A stretch of 64,000 bases of DNA from Marinobacter sp. S0848L (GCF_023016065.1 NZ_JALKAQ010000004.1:226462-290461); one strand, 5' to 3'; numbered from the stretch's first letter, positions 9,071 through 18,531 are shown. Program-made: numbers and translations. Notes: a model not told the origin generated them from the letters alone.

Positions 9071-10078
9071 ATGCCCCAGTTGGCTGAAAAATTTCTGCCC
9101 AGCAAACTCTCGAGGATAGGCTTTGTCGTTCTGGCGCTGACCGCGATGGGCTTTGCCGCTTTGCGAGAACCACTAGCGGCAGCCGCGGCGGCGTCCACCG
9201 CGGGTTTGTTTCTGACCGGCATGCACGGCAACCGCCGCAGACAATCTATGCCGTGGCCACAGCTGCGCATCCTGTTTTTTGTTACCCTGAACTTAGCCCT
9301 GTTTACCGCACTATGGCGCGGCCCCTGGGCGTTGAGCCACTGGTTGTACGCCCTGCCCCTGATCACTTTCGGTTTTGTTCCGGCCTATCTGGCAACCATT
9401 ATCACCATCGTTGGCGCTATCTTAATAATGTCCAGCACCCAATGGCTTATCACACTACCCGACCGGCACCAGATGATCAGCGCCTTTGTGCTCTCGACAC
9501 TGCTCGGGGCCATCCTGATCTTTTTGCAAAAATACAAAGACCGTCAACTCAAGCCATTACGGCGCACCGACCAGCTGACTCAAGCGGCTAGCCGAGAGTA
9601 CTTGTCGGCGGATCTACACAAAGAAATACAGCGCAGCGAACGGGAAGGTACGCACCTTTCGGCCATGGCGATCGGGCTGGACACTCACCTGAGCGACACC
9701 GCGCCAGATGCCGACATCAGTGCGATTCTGCCCCGTATCGGGCGTTATCTGCACTCTCAGCTTCGGGATTTCGACACCTATTACCGCATGGCTGATTTAC
9801 AGTTTCTGGCAATACTGCCGGGCACCAATACGGCGGAAGCGGCAGATACCGCAGACCGCATCCGCAATGGCCTCTGCACGTTGATGGCCTCTCACGGCCT
9901 GAAGCTGACCGTCAGCGCTGGCGTTGCCGGCCTCAACATTGGCGACGATGCCGACAGCTTGCAAATCAGTGCGTCCAATGCCCTGCGGCGCGCCCAACAG
10001 CAAGGTGGCAACCGCACGCAGACCTACAGCAATCCGGTGCCCAGTGACCTTGCAGAAACCAAGGGAGCCGCCCAATGA
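9071..10078 (+). CDS. Membrane protein with degenerate GGDEF domain
   Basis: A 335-residue protein with about five membrane segments (residues 15-155) followed by a GGDEF-fold domain (about 164-315). The DxLT entry motif is recognisable at DQLT (167-170), but the catalytic loop, expected as R-x-GGDEF, reads R239-M-ADLQF (241-245). The metal-binding segment is also altered (AIGLDTHL). Diguanylate cyclase activity is therefore unlikely; a sensory or scaffolding role is inference. The ATG at 9071 was chosen for the AGGA at 9059-9062; an in-frame ATG lies at 9047. The stop overlaps the next start as ATGA. Confidence 0.85.
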   Translation: MPQLAEKFLPSKLSRIGFVVLALTAMGFAALREPLAAAAAASTAGLFLTGMHGNRRRQSMPWPQLRILFFVTLNLALFTALWRGPWALSHWLYALPLITFGFVPAYLATIITIVGAILIMSSTQWLITLPDRHQMISAFVLSTLLGAILIFLQKYKDRQLKPLRRTDQLTQAASREYLSADLHKEIQRSEREGTHLSAMAIGLDTHLSDTAPDADISAILPRIGRYLHSQLRDFDTYYRMADLQFLAILPGTNTAEAADTADRIRNGLCTLMASHGLKLTVSAGVAGLNIGDDADSLQISASNALRRAQQQGGNRTQTYSNPVPSDLAETKGAAQ

Positions 10079-11073
10079 CCGAAACCCGGCTACGAACCTG
10101 GTCACACAGCACGGCTTACACGTTGTCGGCCATTTTTATCAGTGCGCTGGCATTTCAGAATCTGCGCTATGGCTTTTACCAGCTGTTTTATCTCGCATTG
10201 ATGATGGCGACACTGCTGTTCGCAGGCCTGGTCTATACCTTGGTGTCCCGCCGCCAGCAGCTGTCGGCCCCGGGGCACCTGGTCATTCTCAGTCTTCTGA
10301 ACATTGGACTATTCGTTTCTTGCTTAACGCTTGACGCGCCGGGTATCAGCCACTGGGCCATGCCGCTACTGGTGCTTAACCTGACGATCTTGCCGCTGCG
10401 ACAAGGACTCGCGCTGTCGGCGCTATTAGTCGCAACCGTGTCGATATCCTTGTGGTTCAGGCAACCGCTCGCTGACGCGCTGATTTCCAGCTCGGGGTTG
10501 GCTCTCATGCTGGCAGTGGTGGGCTTCTATATCTGGGGTTACGACTACATGGCTCAGTCTGCGCAAAACCTTTCCACGACCGATCCCGTTACCGGCGCTC
10601 ACAACGCCCGTTTTCTTGATGAAACCCTGCAAAAAGAAATCAGCCGCGCCATTGCCACCGGACACCCGCTGTCTGTTGTCAGCATCGGCCTGAACCACGC
10701 AGAAGAAGTTCGGGATTTGCACAGCAAAACCGGGCTGCAGACTTTACTCAAGAATATGACCGAGCATCTGTTCGAAACCATTCGAACCGGCGATACCCTC
10801 TACACCGTCAACGAATCCGAGTTCTTCCTGATCCTGCCGTTCACACCAGAGGAAGGCGTGCGGGTGATCGCCGAACGCATTCGCCGCAACCTCGTTGAGC
10901 ACGACTGGCCGGAAGTTGGCAAAGTATCCGTTAGCCTGGGCTGCACCACCCGCGGGAATGGCGACACCAGCACTTATTCATTGCGCTCCCGCGCGACAAG
11001 TGCCATGGAAGAAGCCCGTACAAGAGGTGCCAACTCGGCCTGGTTTAGCCCCGGAGAACCTGTTAAAGCATGA
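10075..11073 (+). CDS. Second membrane protein with degenerate GGDEF domain
   Basis: A 332-residue relative of the preceding protein: about six membrane segments (residues 14-160) and a C-terminal GGDEF-fold domain (about 165-325). The entry motif is good (DPVTGAHNARF, 170-180), but the active loop reads V245-NESEF (246-250), so the two glycines and the aspartate of GGDEF are lost. The later segment VSVSLGCTT resembles the conserved VTxSiGva strand. Cyclase activity is not expected. It overlaps its upstream neighbour by 4 bases (ATGA, 10075-10078) and its downstream neighbour by 4 (11070-11073). The two degenerate proteins look like an old duplication. Confidence 0.85.
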   Translation: MTETRLRTWSHSTAYTLSAIFISALAFQNLRYGFYQLFYLALMMATLLFAGLVYTLVSRRQQLSAPGHLVILSLLNIGLFVSCLTLDAPGISHWAMPLLVLNLTILPLRQGLALSALLVATVSISLWFRQPLADALISSSGLALMLAVVGFYIWGYDYMAQSAQNLSTTDPVTGAHNARFLDETLQKEISRAIATGHPLSVVSIGLNHAEEVRDLHSKTGLQTLLKNMTEHLFETIRTGDTLYTVNESEFFLILPFTPEEGVRVIAERIRRNLVEHDWPEVGKVSVSLGCTTRGNGDTSTYSLRSRATSAMEEARTRGANSAWFSPGEPVKA

Positions 11074-12521
11074 CTGAAACCTGGCTTAACGAGGCAACCG
11101 CATGGGTTGCCGCCAACCCGGGGTGGCTGGCGCTGGCTCTGGCGGCAACGGCCTTTATTGAATCTCTCGCTGTCGCGGGCATTATTGTACCCGGCGTGGC
11201 CATGCTGTTTGCGTTTGCAGCTTTAGCCGGCAAATCTGGCATGCCCCTGGCGGAAGCCTTGGTGTGGGCGGGTGTAGGCGCTGTGGCGGGCGATGTGCTG
11301 AGCTTTGCCATCGGCCGTTTGCTTAAGGGGCGTTTGCATTCGGTTTGGCCTTTGAGCCGCTACCCGAAACTGTTAGCCCGCGGGGAAACGTTTTTCCACG
11401 CTCACGGCGGGAAAAGCGTCATTATCGGGCGTTTTGTCGGCCCGATACGCCCGATCATTCCCTTGATTGCCGGCGCCTTCTACATGCCCTGGCAACGGTT
11501 CATTGTATTTAATCTGCTGTCCGCGGTTGGATGGGCATTGACTTACATCCTGCCCGGCTATCTTGTTGGTGCAGCACTCGCGACCGGTATCAAACCACCG
11601 CCCCATTTTTATTTGGTTCTTGGCATCAGTGGCGCGGCATTGCTGGTCGTCTATCTCGTTGCCCTTCGGATGCGACTAGGCCTTGGTGAAGGCAGCCGCC
11701 TTTATCACTGGCTGGAAGCACGAATGGCCGCCTACGACGCCACCCACCGGTTCTGGCGTTTATACACGAGCGCCCGCCCTGCTCGTCGCGGCGAATTTCC
11801 GCTGCCGTCTCTGATGATGGCCACCACGGCCTTGGCACTCTTCCTGGTTCTCGCCCAGCTGGTCACACTGAGCGGCCACTTGTTCTTGCTGAATCAGCTG
11901 GTCAGTGAATGGTTTCAATTGCTCCGGCAGCCGCTACTAGACCTGCCAATGATCGCTTTTACGCTGGCCGGCGATCCGCCCGTTTTAGTCGCAGCGGCCG
12001 TTTTGGCCACAGCATGCCTTGTTTTCCGAGGTTACTACGCGGCCGCCATCCACATTGTCGTCGCAGCGCTGCTAACCATTGTCAGTGTCTGGCTGCTCAA
12101 GGCCGGCATTGGCATAAGCCGCCCGGACCACGTGCTCAGCCCCCCTGAGTCTGGCGCTTTTCCAAGCGGCCACACGGCCGGCGCGACGGTTCTGGTGACG
12201 CTGGCGGCCAGCTTTATCGCCGGCGAAAACGCCCAGAAGCAGCGCTGGCAAAGCTATGTCCTGCTATCGTTACCAATGATTCCAATAGCCGTCAGCCGGC
12301 TCTACCTCGGAGTACACTGGTTCACGGATGTTGTGGGGGGATTTTTTCTGGGCCTGGCGATTACCGGAATTATCAGAGCAAGCTATAGCCGCTATGACCG
12401 GGTTCCGATCAAGGCTGAGGCCGTATCTTGGATTGCTCTCGTCATCTGGCTGGTGTTTAGCGTTTTTTACATCAGCGAGCAGTGGGCTCTCGCCATGCAG
12501 AGCTACGCACCGAAGCTTTAA
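11070..12521 (+). CDS. DedA family (VTT) - PAP2 phosphatase fusion membrane protein
   Basis: A 483-residue membrane protein with two parts. Residues 1-200 form a DedA/VTT domain, a family of lipid scramblases and undecaprenyl-phosphate flippases, with the loop GRFVGPIRPIIPLIAGA (120-136). Residues about 250-440 form a PAP2 lipid phosphatase with all three motifs: K344...R351-P352, PSGH (365-368) and SR (409-410) with H416 and D420. The likely substrate is a lipid pyrophosphate or phosphatidic acid-type lipid; undecaprenyl pyrophosphate is a reasonable guess. It is the last gene of the coupled operon with two degenerate GGDEF proteins. Its stop overlaps the convergent gene by 4 bases. Confidence 0.9.
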   Translation: MTETWLNEATAWVAANPGWLALALAATAFIESLAVAGIIVPGVAMLFAFAALAGKSGMPLAEALVWAGVGAVAGDVLSFAIGRLLKGRLHSVWPLSRYPKLLARGETFFHAHGGKSVIIGRFVGPIRPIIPLIAGAFYMPWQRFIVFNLLSAVGWALTYILPGYLVGAALATGIKPPPHFYLVLGISGAALLVVYLVALRMRLGLGEGSRLYHWLEARMAAYDATHRFWRLYTSARPARRGEFPLPSLMMATTALALFLVLAQLVTLSGHLFLLNQLVSEWFQLLRQPLLDLPMIAFTLAGDPPVLVAAAVLATACLVFRGYYAAAIHIVVAALLTIVSVWLLKAGIGISRPDHVLSPPESGAFPSGHTAGATVLVTLAASFIAGENAQKQRWQSYVLLSLPMIPIAVSRLYLGVHWFTDVVGGFFLGLAITGIIRASYSRYDRVPIKAEAVSWIALVIWLVFSVFYISEQWALAMQSYAPKL

Positions 12522-13099
12522 CCTTCACCGTCAAGCGCTTCCAGCAATCGTTGCAGCCGGTCGAGACGCTCCAGCGGATCCTGCAGCTCGGCCAAACGTT
12601 GTTTTTCAGGAGTGTCCAGCGGCAACAATTCGGTAAGGCGCCACCCGACATGGCGCGCGTCGTCGAAGTCCACTTTCATGTCGAGGTTCTGTATTGCGGG
12701 GTGCCTGAACAAAGCCCTGAGTACCGACGGCAACTCATGGTAACGTTCGGGCACATCGCTCTCGGCCTCCGCCATCAAGAACTCCACGTCACCCAGATTC
12801 AAACCGTCTGCTTGTCGCCAGGTGCGAACCACCGTCACCTTGCTCTCGCCTTCCACCGTAATGCCTAACAATCCGTTGTCCAGCTGCTGGAAGTCGATGA
12901 TGCGCACGTAGGTGCCGATGTCGTAAAAGGCCGCCGTTCGTGAAGTTTCGGGGCCGTCCTGCAAGAGCACAATGACGAATCCGCGATCTTCTTTCAGGCA
13001 TCGGCTCAACATGTCGATGTATCGAGGCTCAAACAGCTGCAACGGAATGCGCCCTTGCGGCAAAACAACGGAATTCAGCGGAAATATAGGCACATTCAT
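12518..13099 (-). CDS. LON substrate-binding domain protein
   Basis: A 193-residue protein made of a LON N-terminal (PUA-like) domain without the ATPase and protease parts of Lon. The start MNVPIFPLNSVVLPQGRIPL and LFEPRYIDML are typical of this stand-alone family. The cellular role is not known; peptide or adaptor binding is inferred from Lon. The C-terminal 30 residues are a charged helix (KQRLAELQDPLERLDRL). I chose the ATG at 13099; a GTG at 13114 would add five residues. It converges on the DedA-PAP2 gene, with the two stops overlapping in TTAA. Confidence 0.85.
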   Translation of the reverse strand: MNVPIFPLNSVVLPQGRIPLQLFEPRYIDMLSRCLKEDRGFVIVLLQDGPETSRTAAFYDIGTYVRIIDFQQLDNGLLGITVEGESKVTVVRTWRQADGLNLGDVEFLMAEAESDVPERYHELPSVLRALFRHPAIQNLDMKVDFDDARHVGWRLTELLPLDTPEKQRLAELQDPLERLDRLQRLLEALDGEG

Positions 13100-13143
13100 A
13101 TGGGTTTCAATCACTGCAAAGCAGACCCCGATTGCGTGTTAAT

Positions 13144-14397
13144 TTAACGGCCAGACAAAAGCTTCTGAGCTTCATTTACCCGATCGCGCGCTTCACTGAG
13201 CACTTGCAGACTGCGGGATGCGTTGAGCTCCAGCTCACCCAGACGACGCCAGGCGGGTGCCTGATCAAAAGCCGGCAGGCCGGAGCTCTTACTGGAACCA
13301 ATCAGGGCGTGCATTTGCGCGACAATCACAATATCCACAAGCTGCGGCGAAGGTTCGCGGCACTCATAGCTCCAATCTTCGGCATAGCGGGCCGCTTCGA
13401 TGAAATTTTTAGGGAACGACCAGTTCTCCAGAACCGCACAACTGACATCGGCCCGCAGCTCCGTGATCGCATGCTGCAGGTTCTTTTCGTCTGCAAACAG
13501 ATTGACATGCTTCTCAGCCTGCACCAGCACCGGCACCACGCCAACATCGTGCAACAGCCCGGCCAGCATCGCCTCTTCCGGGTTCACGCCAGTGGCGTGG
13601 TCGGCCAACACCCAACACAAGGCAGCCACCTCGCGCGAATGCTGCCACAAGGCTTCCATCTCTTTCTTCAACACGGGTTGCTGAGACTTGAACACCTCGC
13701 GCATGGCAAACACTGTCACCAACTGCCGCGTGGTTCTCATGCCCAAGCGAACCACTGTTTCCTGCACACTTCGAACGTCGCTGAAGCCTCGGTACAACGG
13801 ACTGTTACAGGCCCGAACCAGTTTCGCCGCCATCGCCGGATCAGCCGACACAGCGCCAGCCACCTCGGTTGCACCGGTTTCTTCGCGCTCAACAAGCCGG
13901 CGAACTTTCCAGGCGACGTCCGGCACACTCGGCAGTTGTAACTGATTCGACCGCAGCTCCGCATAGAACTCCATCAACAACTGGTGCTCTTCGCTTTGCC
14001 CGACTTCATCGAGTGTTGACGCAATGCCATCCTGCGTCACAGGTGCATCGCGCAATAGCTGATTGAGGGTTTCCTGCTCAACCACCAGAAACTCACACGG
14101 TTCCAATGCCTTGACGTCATACATTCTGGGCTGAAGCCGGGCAATCGGGTTAACCGCCTTGTCTGTCCCGGCCTGAATTTCCGAATGCCGGCCATCATGA
14201 GACGCCAACTGCACCGAGCCGGAAATCAAAAAGTAATCCAACCCGTCCCGCACGCCACGTTCGAGGATTTTCGCCCCCCGTTTAAAGGCGCGGCGCTCGG
14301 CGCGGTTGGCCAATACCACCAACTGCCCGTCTGTCAGCCGGCCAAGGGGGTTGAAGTCTTTCAATCGACGAAGCGTTAGCCGTTCCTGGCTTCCCAT
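13144..14397 (-). CDS. cNMP-binding-like and HDOD domain signalling protein
   Basis: A 417-residue cytoplasmic signalling protein. Residues about 15-115 resemble a cyclic-nucleotide-binding beta-roll (LISGSVQL). Residues about 150-345 are an HDOD domain, a metal-dependent phosphohydrolase fold often lacking activity, with LLHDVG and the helix IASTLDEVGQ before it. HDOD proteins commonly sit in motility, c-di-GMP or stress pathways; which applies here cannot be read from the sequence. The ATG at 14397 is preceded by CGAGAG at 7 bases; an upstream in-frame start at 14445 lacks such a site. It is divergent from ilvD. Confidence 0.85.
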   Translation of the reverse strand: MGSQERLTLRRLKDFNPLGRLTDGQLVVLANRAERRAFKRGAKILERGVRDGLDYFLISGSVQLASHDGRHSEIQAGTDKAVNPIARLQPRMYDVKALEPCEFLVVEQETLNQLLRDAPVTQDGIASTLDEVGQSEEHQLLMEFYAELRSNQLQLPSVPDVAWKVRRLVEREETGATEVAGAVSADPAMAAKLVRACNSPLYRGFSDVRSVQETVVRLGMRTTRQLVTVFAMREVFKSQQPVLKKEMEALWQHSREVAALCWVLADHATGVNPEEAMLAGLLHDVGVVPVLVQAEKHVNLFADEKNLQHAITELRADVSCAVLENWSFPKNFIEAARYAEDWSYECREPSPQLVDIVIVAQMHALIGSSKSSGLPAFDQAPAWRRLGELELNASRSLQVLSEARDRVNEAQKLLSGR

Positions 14398-14548
14398 AAA
14401 CAAACTCTCGAAATAATGAATACCGTTGTTACACATTGTAATCACACACGGCCAAAACAGCCATGCGAACGCGCCGAATCTGGTATCCTCTGGTATCGAC
14501 TGCTTTAACTATAGCCTTAACAAGATCAATCGGGAGAGAAAGCACATC

Positions 14549-16384
14549 ATGCCCCAGTATCGTTCGCACACATCGACAGCCGGCCGGAACATGGCTGGAG
14601 CTCGCGCCCTATGGCGTGCAACCGGTATGAAAAATGAGGATTTCGGCAAACCCATCATTGCCGTTGTTAACTCGTTCACCCAGTTTGTACCGGGTCATGT
14701 TCACCTGAAAGATCTGGGCCAGCTGGTCTGCCGCGAAATTGAAGAAGCCGGCGGTGTTGCCAAAGAATTCAACACCATCGCGGTTGATGACGGTATCGCC
14801 ATGGGGCACGACGGCATGCTGTACTCCCTGCCGTCCCGTGAAATCATCGCCGACTCGGTCGAGTACATGGCCAACGCGCATTGCGCCGATGCGCTGGTGT
14901 GTATTTCCAACTGCGACAAAATCACTCCGGGCATGCTGATGGCCGCCCTGCGTCTGAACATTCCCGCTATTTTTGTTTCCGGCGGACCGATGGAAGCCGG
15001 TAAGACCAAGCTGTCCGAAAACAAGCTTGATCTGGTCGATGCCATGGTGATCGCCGCCGACCCGACCGCCAGCGACGAGAAAGTGGCCGAATACGAGCGC
15101 AGTGCCTGCCCGACTTGCGGCTCCTGCTCCGGCATGTTTACCGCCAATTCCATGAACTGTCTGGCCGAAGCCATTGGCTTGGCGCTGCCAGGTAACGGCT
15201 CGATGCTGGCCACCCACGCAGACCGCGAACAACTGTTCCTGAAGGCCGGCCGCCAGATTGTTGAAAACACCCGGCGTTACTACGAGCAGGATGACGACAG
15301 TGTTCTGCCGCGCAGCATCGCCTCACTGGAAGCGTTCAAGAACGCCATGGTTATGGATATCGCCATGGGTGGTTCAACCAACACCATTCTGCACCTGCTT
15401 GCTGCCGCTCAGGAAGGCGAGGTGAACTTCGATCTGGCAGACATCGACCGCTTGTCCCGGGAGGTGCCTCAGCTGTGTAAAGTGGCGCCAAACTCTCCGA
15501 AATACCACATGGAAGACGTTCACCGCGCCGGTGGCATCATGGGGATTTTGGGCGAACTGGACCGTGGCGGGTTGATCAACACCAATTTGCCAACCGTTCA
15601 CAGCAAGACCATGAAAGAAGCCCTGCAAACATGGGACGTCATGCAGTCGCCCACGCCTGAAGTGATCGAATTCTACAAAGCCGGCCCAGCGGGTATCCCG
15701 ACCCAGACCGCGTTCAGCCAGAGCACTCGCTGGCCAAGCCTCGACGGTGACCGCGAAAACGGCTGCATCCGCTCAGTTGAAAACGCCTACTCATCCGAAG
15801 GCGGCCTTGCCGTGCTTTACGGCAACATCGCCCTGGACGGCTGCGTGGTGAAAACGGCCGGTGTTGATGAAAGCATTTTTGTCTTCGAAGGTAAGGCCAA
15901 GGTGTTTGAAAGTCAGGACTCCGCCGTCGCCGGCATTCTCAACGATGAAGTCAAGTCTGGCGATGTGGTGATCATTCGCTACGAAGGCCCTCGCGGTGGC
16001 CCCGGCATGCAGGAAATGCTCTACCCCACCAGCTATCTGAAATCCAAAGGGCTGGGTAAAGAGTGTGCGTTGTTGACCGATGGCCGGTTCTCGGGCGGTA
16101 CCTCTGGCTTGTCTATCGGCCACGCCTCTCCCGAAGCGGCGGCCGGCGGTGCCATTGGTCTGATTGAAGACGGTGACACGATTCTGATCGACATCCCGAA
16201 CCGCTCGATCAACGTTCAGCTGAGCAATGACGAACTAAGCGAACGTCGCCGCAAGCGTGACGCCAAAGGTTGGAAGCCGGAGCAGCCCAGAGAACGCAAG
16301 GTTTCGTCCGCACTTAAGGCCTACGCCCTGCTGGCAACCAGTGCCGACAAAGGTGCAGTCAGAGACACATCCAAACTGGACTGA
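14549..16384 (+). CDS. ilvD: Dihydroxy-acid dehydratase
   Basis: Iron-sulfur enzyme that dehydrates 2,3-dihydroxy-isovalerate and 2,3-dihydroxy-methylvalerate to the keto acids that lead to valine, leucine and isoleucine. It has 611 residues against 616 in E. coli. The cluster cysteines are visible as C122 in NCDKITPG and C193 in [11 protein letters not shown]. The open frame runs upstream to 14426, but the ATG at 14549 ([15 protein letters not shown]) aligns with the family start and follows GGGAGAG at 14532-14538. It appears to be a single-gene unit: a divergent gene lies upstream, and a strong hairpin terminator lies 15 bases after the stop. Confidence 0.97.
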   Translation: MPQYRSHTSTAGRNMAGARALWRATGMKNEDFGKPIIAVVNSFTQFVPGHVHLKDLGQLVCREIEEAGGVAKEFNTIAVDDGIAMGHDGMLYSLPSREIIADSVEYMANAHCADALVCISNCDKITPGMLMAALRLNIPAIFVSGGPMEAGKTKLSENKLDLVDAMVIAADPTASDEKVAEYERSACPTCGSCSGMFTANSMNCLAEAIGLALPGNGSMLATHADREQLFLKAGRQIVENTRRYYEQDDDSVLPRSIASLEAFKNAMVMDIAMGGSTNTILHLLAAAQEGEVNFDLADIDRLSREVPQLCKVAPNSPKYHMEDVHRAGGIMGILGELDRGGLINTNLPTVHSKTMKEALQTWDVMQSPTPEVIEFYKAGPAGIPTQTAFSQSTRWPSLDGDRENGCIRSVENAYSSEGGLAVLYGNIALDGCVVKTAGVDESIFVFEGKAKVFESQDSAVAGILNDEVKSGDVVIIRYEGPRGGPGMQEMLYPTSYLKSKGLGKECALLTDGRFSGGTSGLSIGHASPEAAAGGAIGLIEDGDTILIDIPNRSINVQLSNDELSERRRKRDAKGWKPEQPRERKVSSALKAYALLATSADKGAVRDTSKLD

Positions 16385-16398
16385 CCCGCCCCGCCAAC

Positions 16399-16433
16399 AA
16401 AAAAGCCCGGATCATTAAGAGCCGGGCTTTTTT
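16399..16433. terminator. Bidirectional intrinsic terminator after ilvD
   Basis: A perfect 12-base stem, 16399-16410 with 16422-16433 (AAAAAAGCCCGG / CCGGGCTTTTTT), and an 11-base loop. It has T runs on both strands, so it can stop ilvD transcripts from the left and the convergent peptidoglycan-binding gene from the right. Confidence 0.9.
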
Positions 16434-16449
16434 AGATCAGACGGGCAGC

Positions 16450-16863
16450 TCACCAGAGCGACCAAGTATCGTCGTCTTCCTCTTCTTCAGCTTTCTCAGC
16501 TTTCTTGGTAGCCGGTTCAGCAACGGCTTTCGCTGGCTCAGCGGTTTTGGCCGATGCCGGAGCGGCGCTGCTGACACTTGTTGAGGCGGCCTGCCGGACA
16601 GGAACCATTCCCAGCACCTTTTTCGTTTCCTCAGTGACCATGCCGTTGGCTTTCAACCCTTGTTCTTCCTGAAAGCGAACCAACTCTGCGCGCGTGTTGT
16701 CGTCCATGGTCGGACTAACATTTGTGATGTTATAACCAGCCCCATATAGCGCATGTTTGAGGGCAACCGTGTCGTTAGCCTGAGCGGCCGAAGCCAGCCC
16801 CGCCATCGTGATTGCTCCAACCAGCAGCGTCGATTTTCCGAAATGGCGTGCAACTTTTTTCAT
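16450..16863 (-). CDS. Secreted small protein with peptidoglycan-binding domain
   Basis: A 137-residue exported protein. The signal peptide covers about residues 1-28 (MKKVARHFGKST, then a hydrophobic run ending ASAAQA). Residues about 33-85 match the PG_binding_1 fold: VALKHALYGAGY, then FQEEQGLKANGMVTEETKKVL. An Ala/Lys-rich linker and an extremely acidic tail (EEEEDDDTWSLW) finish it. No catalytic domain follows, so it may only bind cell wall or act as a partner. The ATG at 16863 has AGGTGAG at a good distance; a GTG at 16872 does not. It is transcribed alone and converges on ilvD. Confidence 0.8.
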   Translation of the reverse strand: MKKVARHFGKSTLLVGAITMAGLASAAQANDTVALKHALYGAGYNITNVSPTMDDNTRAELVRFQEEQGLKANGMVTEETKKVLGMVPVRQAASTSVSSAAPASAKTAEPAKAVAEPATKKAEKAEEEEDDDTWSLW

Positions 16864-16961
16864 GGTTCTCACCTACCTTACTCCTGATACCTTGAGGTAC
16901 CTGTTTCGTTATTATGTTGTAGCGCACAGTCTAGTTACGACTTCAAAAACCGTAACATATT

Positions 16962-18053
16962 TTACACCTCAGAACCGTGTTCGCTGTTCCGTTGTTGCGT
17001 CTCTTCTTCCGCCCCTTCACTGAACTCACGGATAAAAATGCCCCAAAACGCCATGAACAAAGCCGCAACCAAAGGCCCCATAACAAAGCCGTTAATACCA
17101 AACATGGCAATGCCGCCCAGCGTTGACAGCAGCACCAGATAATCCGGCAATTTGGTGTCGCGCCCCACCAAAATCGGCCGCAATAGATTATCAGCCAAAC
17201 CAATCACCACCACACCAAACACCGTGAGCACGACCGCGGAGACAAGATCGCCGACCGCCGCCAGATAAATAGCCGCCGGCACCCAGACAATCGCAGCGCC
17301 AACCGCAGGCAACAACGACACGACCGCCATCACCACGCCCCACAGCAAGGCACCGGTAATGCCGAGCGCCGCAAAAATAATTCCACCCAGCGCGCCCTGA
17401 ACGATGGCGATCAACAGGTTGCCCTTAACCGTTGCCCGGGTCACCTCGGCAAACTTCGCAAACAGCAAACGCTCTCGCTCATCGCCCAGCGGCAATGCCT
17501 TGATCATCAATTCAACCAGCTTGCTGCCGTCCCGAAGCAGAAAGAACGCCAGATAAATCATCAACGCAAGCCCGAGGAAGAACTGGAACGTGTTCTGCCC
17601 CAACCCTAATGCCTGTTTGGCCAGAAACTGGCTGCCTCCCAAAAAGGCATTCACCGCCCGGTCCCTAAGCTCAGCAACGTTGATATCGAATTGCGCCAGA
17701 AGCGACTGGATAGCCGGGAATGATTTATTGACCTGATCAATGTATTCGCCCGGGCGAATCTCGCCGTCCTGTATTTTCTGATAGATGCCGACGCCTTCTC
17801 CGATCATCGCTGTGCCGAGGATCAAAACCGGGATAACGACGATCACCAAACAGACAAAGAGCGTGATCAACGCATTGGTATTGGGCCGGTCACCCAATCG
17901 CCTATGAAGGATCTGCTGCACAGGGTGAAAGATCAATGCAATTGCAACAGCCCAAAAAATAGGGCCAAAGAACGGCTTCATCAGCAGAACGAATGCTAAC
18001 GAAACGCCCACCAGCATCGCCAGAAAAGTTCGTGTTTCAAGCTTGGCGTACAT
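16962..18053 (-). CDS. AI-2E family (PerM-like) membrane transporter
   Basis: A 363-residue protein of the AI-2E transporter family, which includes YdgG/TqsA and PerM. About eight membrane segments are visible: two near residues 10-45, one at 60-85, and a C-terminal group at about 205-335, separated by the usual hydrophilic loop (residues 90-150). The segment GALGGIIFAALGITGALLWG is typical. The substrate cannot be told; members export autoinducer-2, small metabolites or ions. An 89-base gap separates it from the next minus-strand gene, so it is probably monocistronic. Confidence 0.85.
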   Translation of the reverse strand: MYAKLETRTFLAMLVGVSLAFVLLMKPFFGPIFWAVAIALIFHPVQQILHRRLGDRPNTNALITLFVCLVIVVIPVLILGTAMIGEGVGIYQKIQDGEIRPGEYIDQVNKSFPAIQSLLAQFDINVAELRDRAVNAFLGGSQFLAKQALGLGQNTFQFFLGLALMIYLAFFLLRDGSKLVELMIKALPLGDERERLLFAKFAEVTRATVKGNLLIAIVQGALGGIIFAALGITGALLWGVVMAVVSLLPAVGAAIVWVPAAIYLAAVGDLVSAVVLTVFGVVVIGLADNLLRPILVGRDTKLPDYLVLLSTLGGIAMFGINGFVMGPLVAALFMAFWGIFIREFSEGAEEETQQRNSEHGSEV

Positions 18054-18171
18054 ATCAGTTCAGACCTACAAACAGGAGTACAAAGGGAAGCTAAGACTAC
18101 CACGACAGCGTGGCCACTGTAGCCAACTTCGCGTTATAGTTGATGGTTATTGACCAACCATTGAATTCGTT

Positions 18172-18531
18172 ATGCCACTGCCTTCTGAAAACTTCAGCAT
18201 TGAGACGGCACTCGACGCAGCCATCGAATTGCGACGAGTGCTCGCTGCCCGCATGCATCGCCGTAAAGTGATGGGCCAGGAGGTGCTCGTGCCCGGGCAG
18301 TTGGGAGAAGCTCTGCAGCTTCCAAAAATCATCAGCCGACTAACCAGCAAACAGCAGCGCTATCGCGAGATCGGATTGAACGATTTCCAGGAGCTCTGGC
18401 CAACCCTCTCGGCCCGCACTCGGGAAAAAGTATTGGATGCTATCGGCTGGTATGACCCAAAAGAACTTGATTGGGACGACAAACGATCCAACCGGCGCCC
18501 CATGATCGACCCGAACGATGACCCGGATTGA
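18172..18531 (+). CDS. Hypothetical protein, family not recognised
   Basis: A 119-residue soluble protein without signal peptide or membrane segment. It is rich in charged residues. A helical first half (IETALDAAIELRRVLAARM) carries a basic patch (HRRK), and the tail is acidic and proline-containing (MIDPNDDPD). The middle motif FQELWPTLSARTREKVLDAI suggests a helix bundle. I cannot assign it to a family. No clear ribosome site precedes the ATG at 18172. Codon use looks like its neighbours. The next plus-strand gene starts 162 bases later. Confidence 0.6.
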   Translation: MPLPSENFSIETALDAAIELRRVLAARMHRRKVMGQEVLVPGQLGEALQLPKIISRLTSKQQRYREIGLNDFQELWPTLSARTREKVLDAIGWYDPKELDWDDKRSNRRPMIDPNDDPD

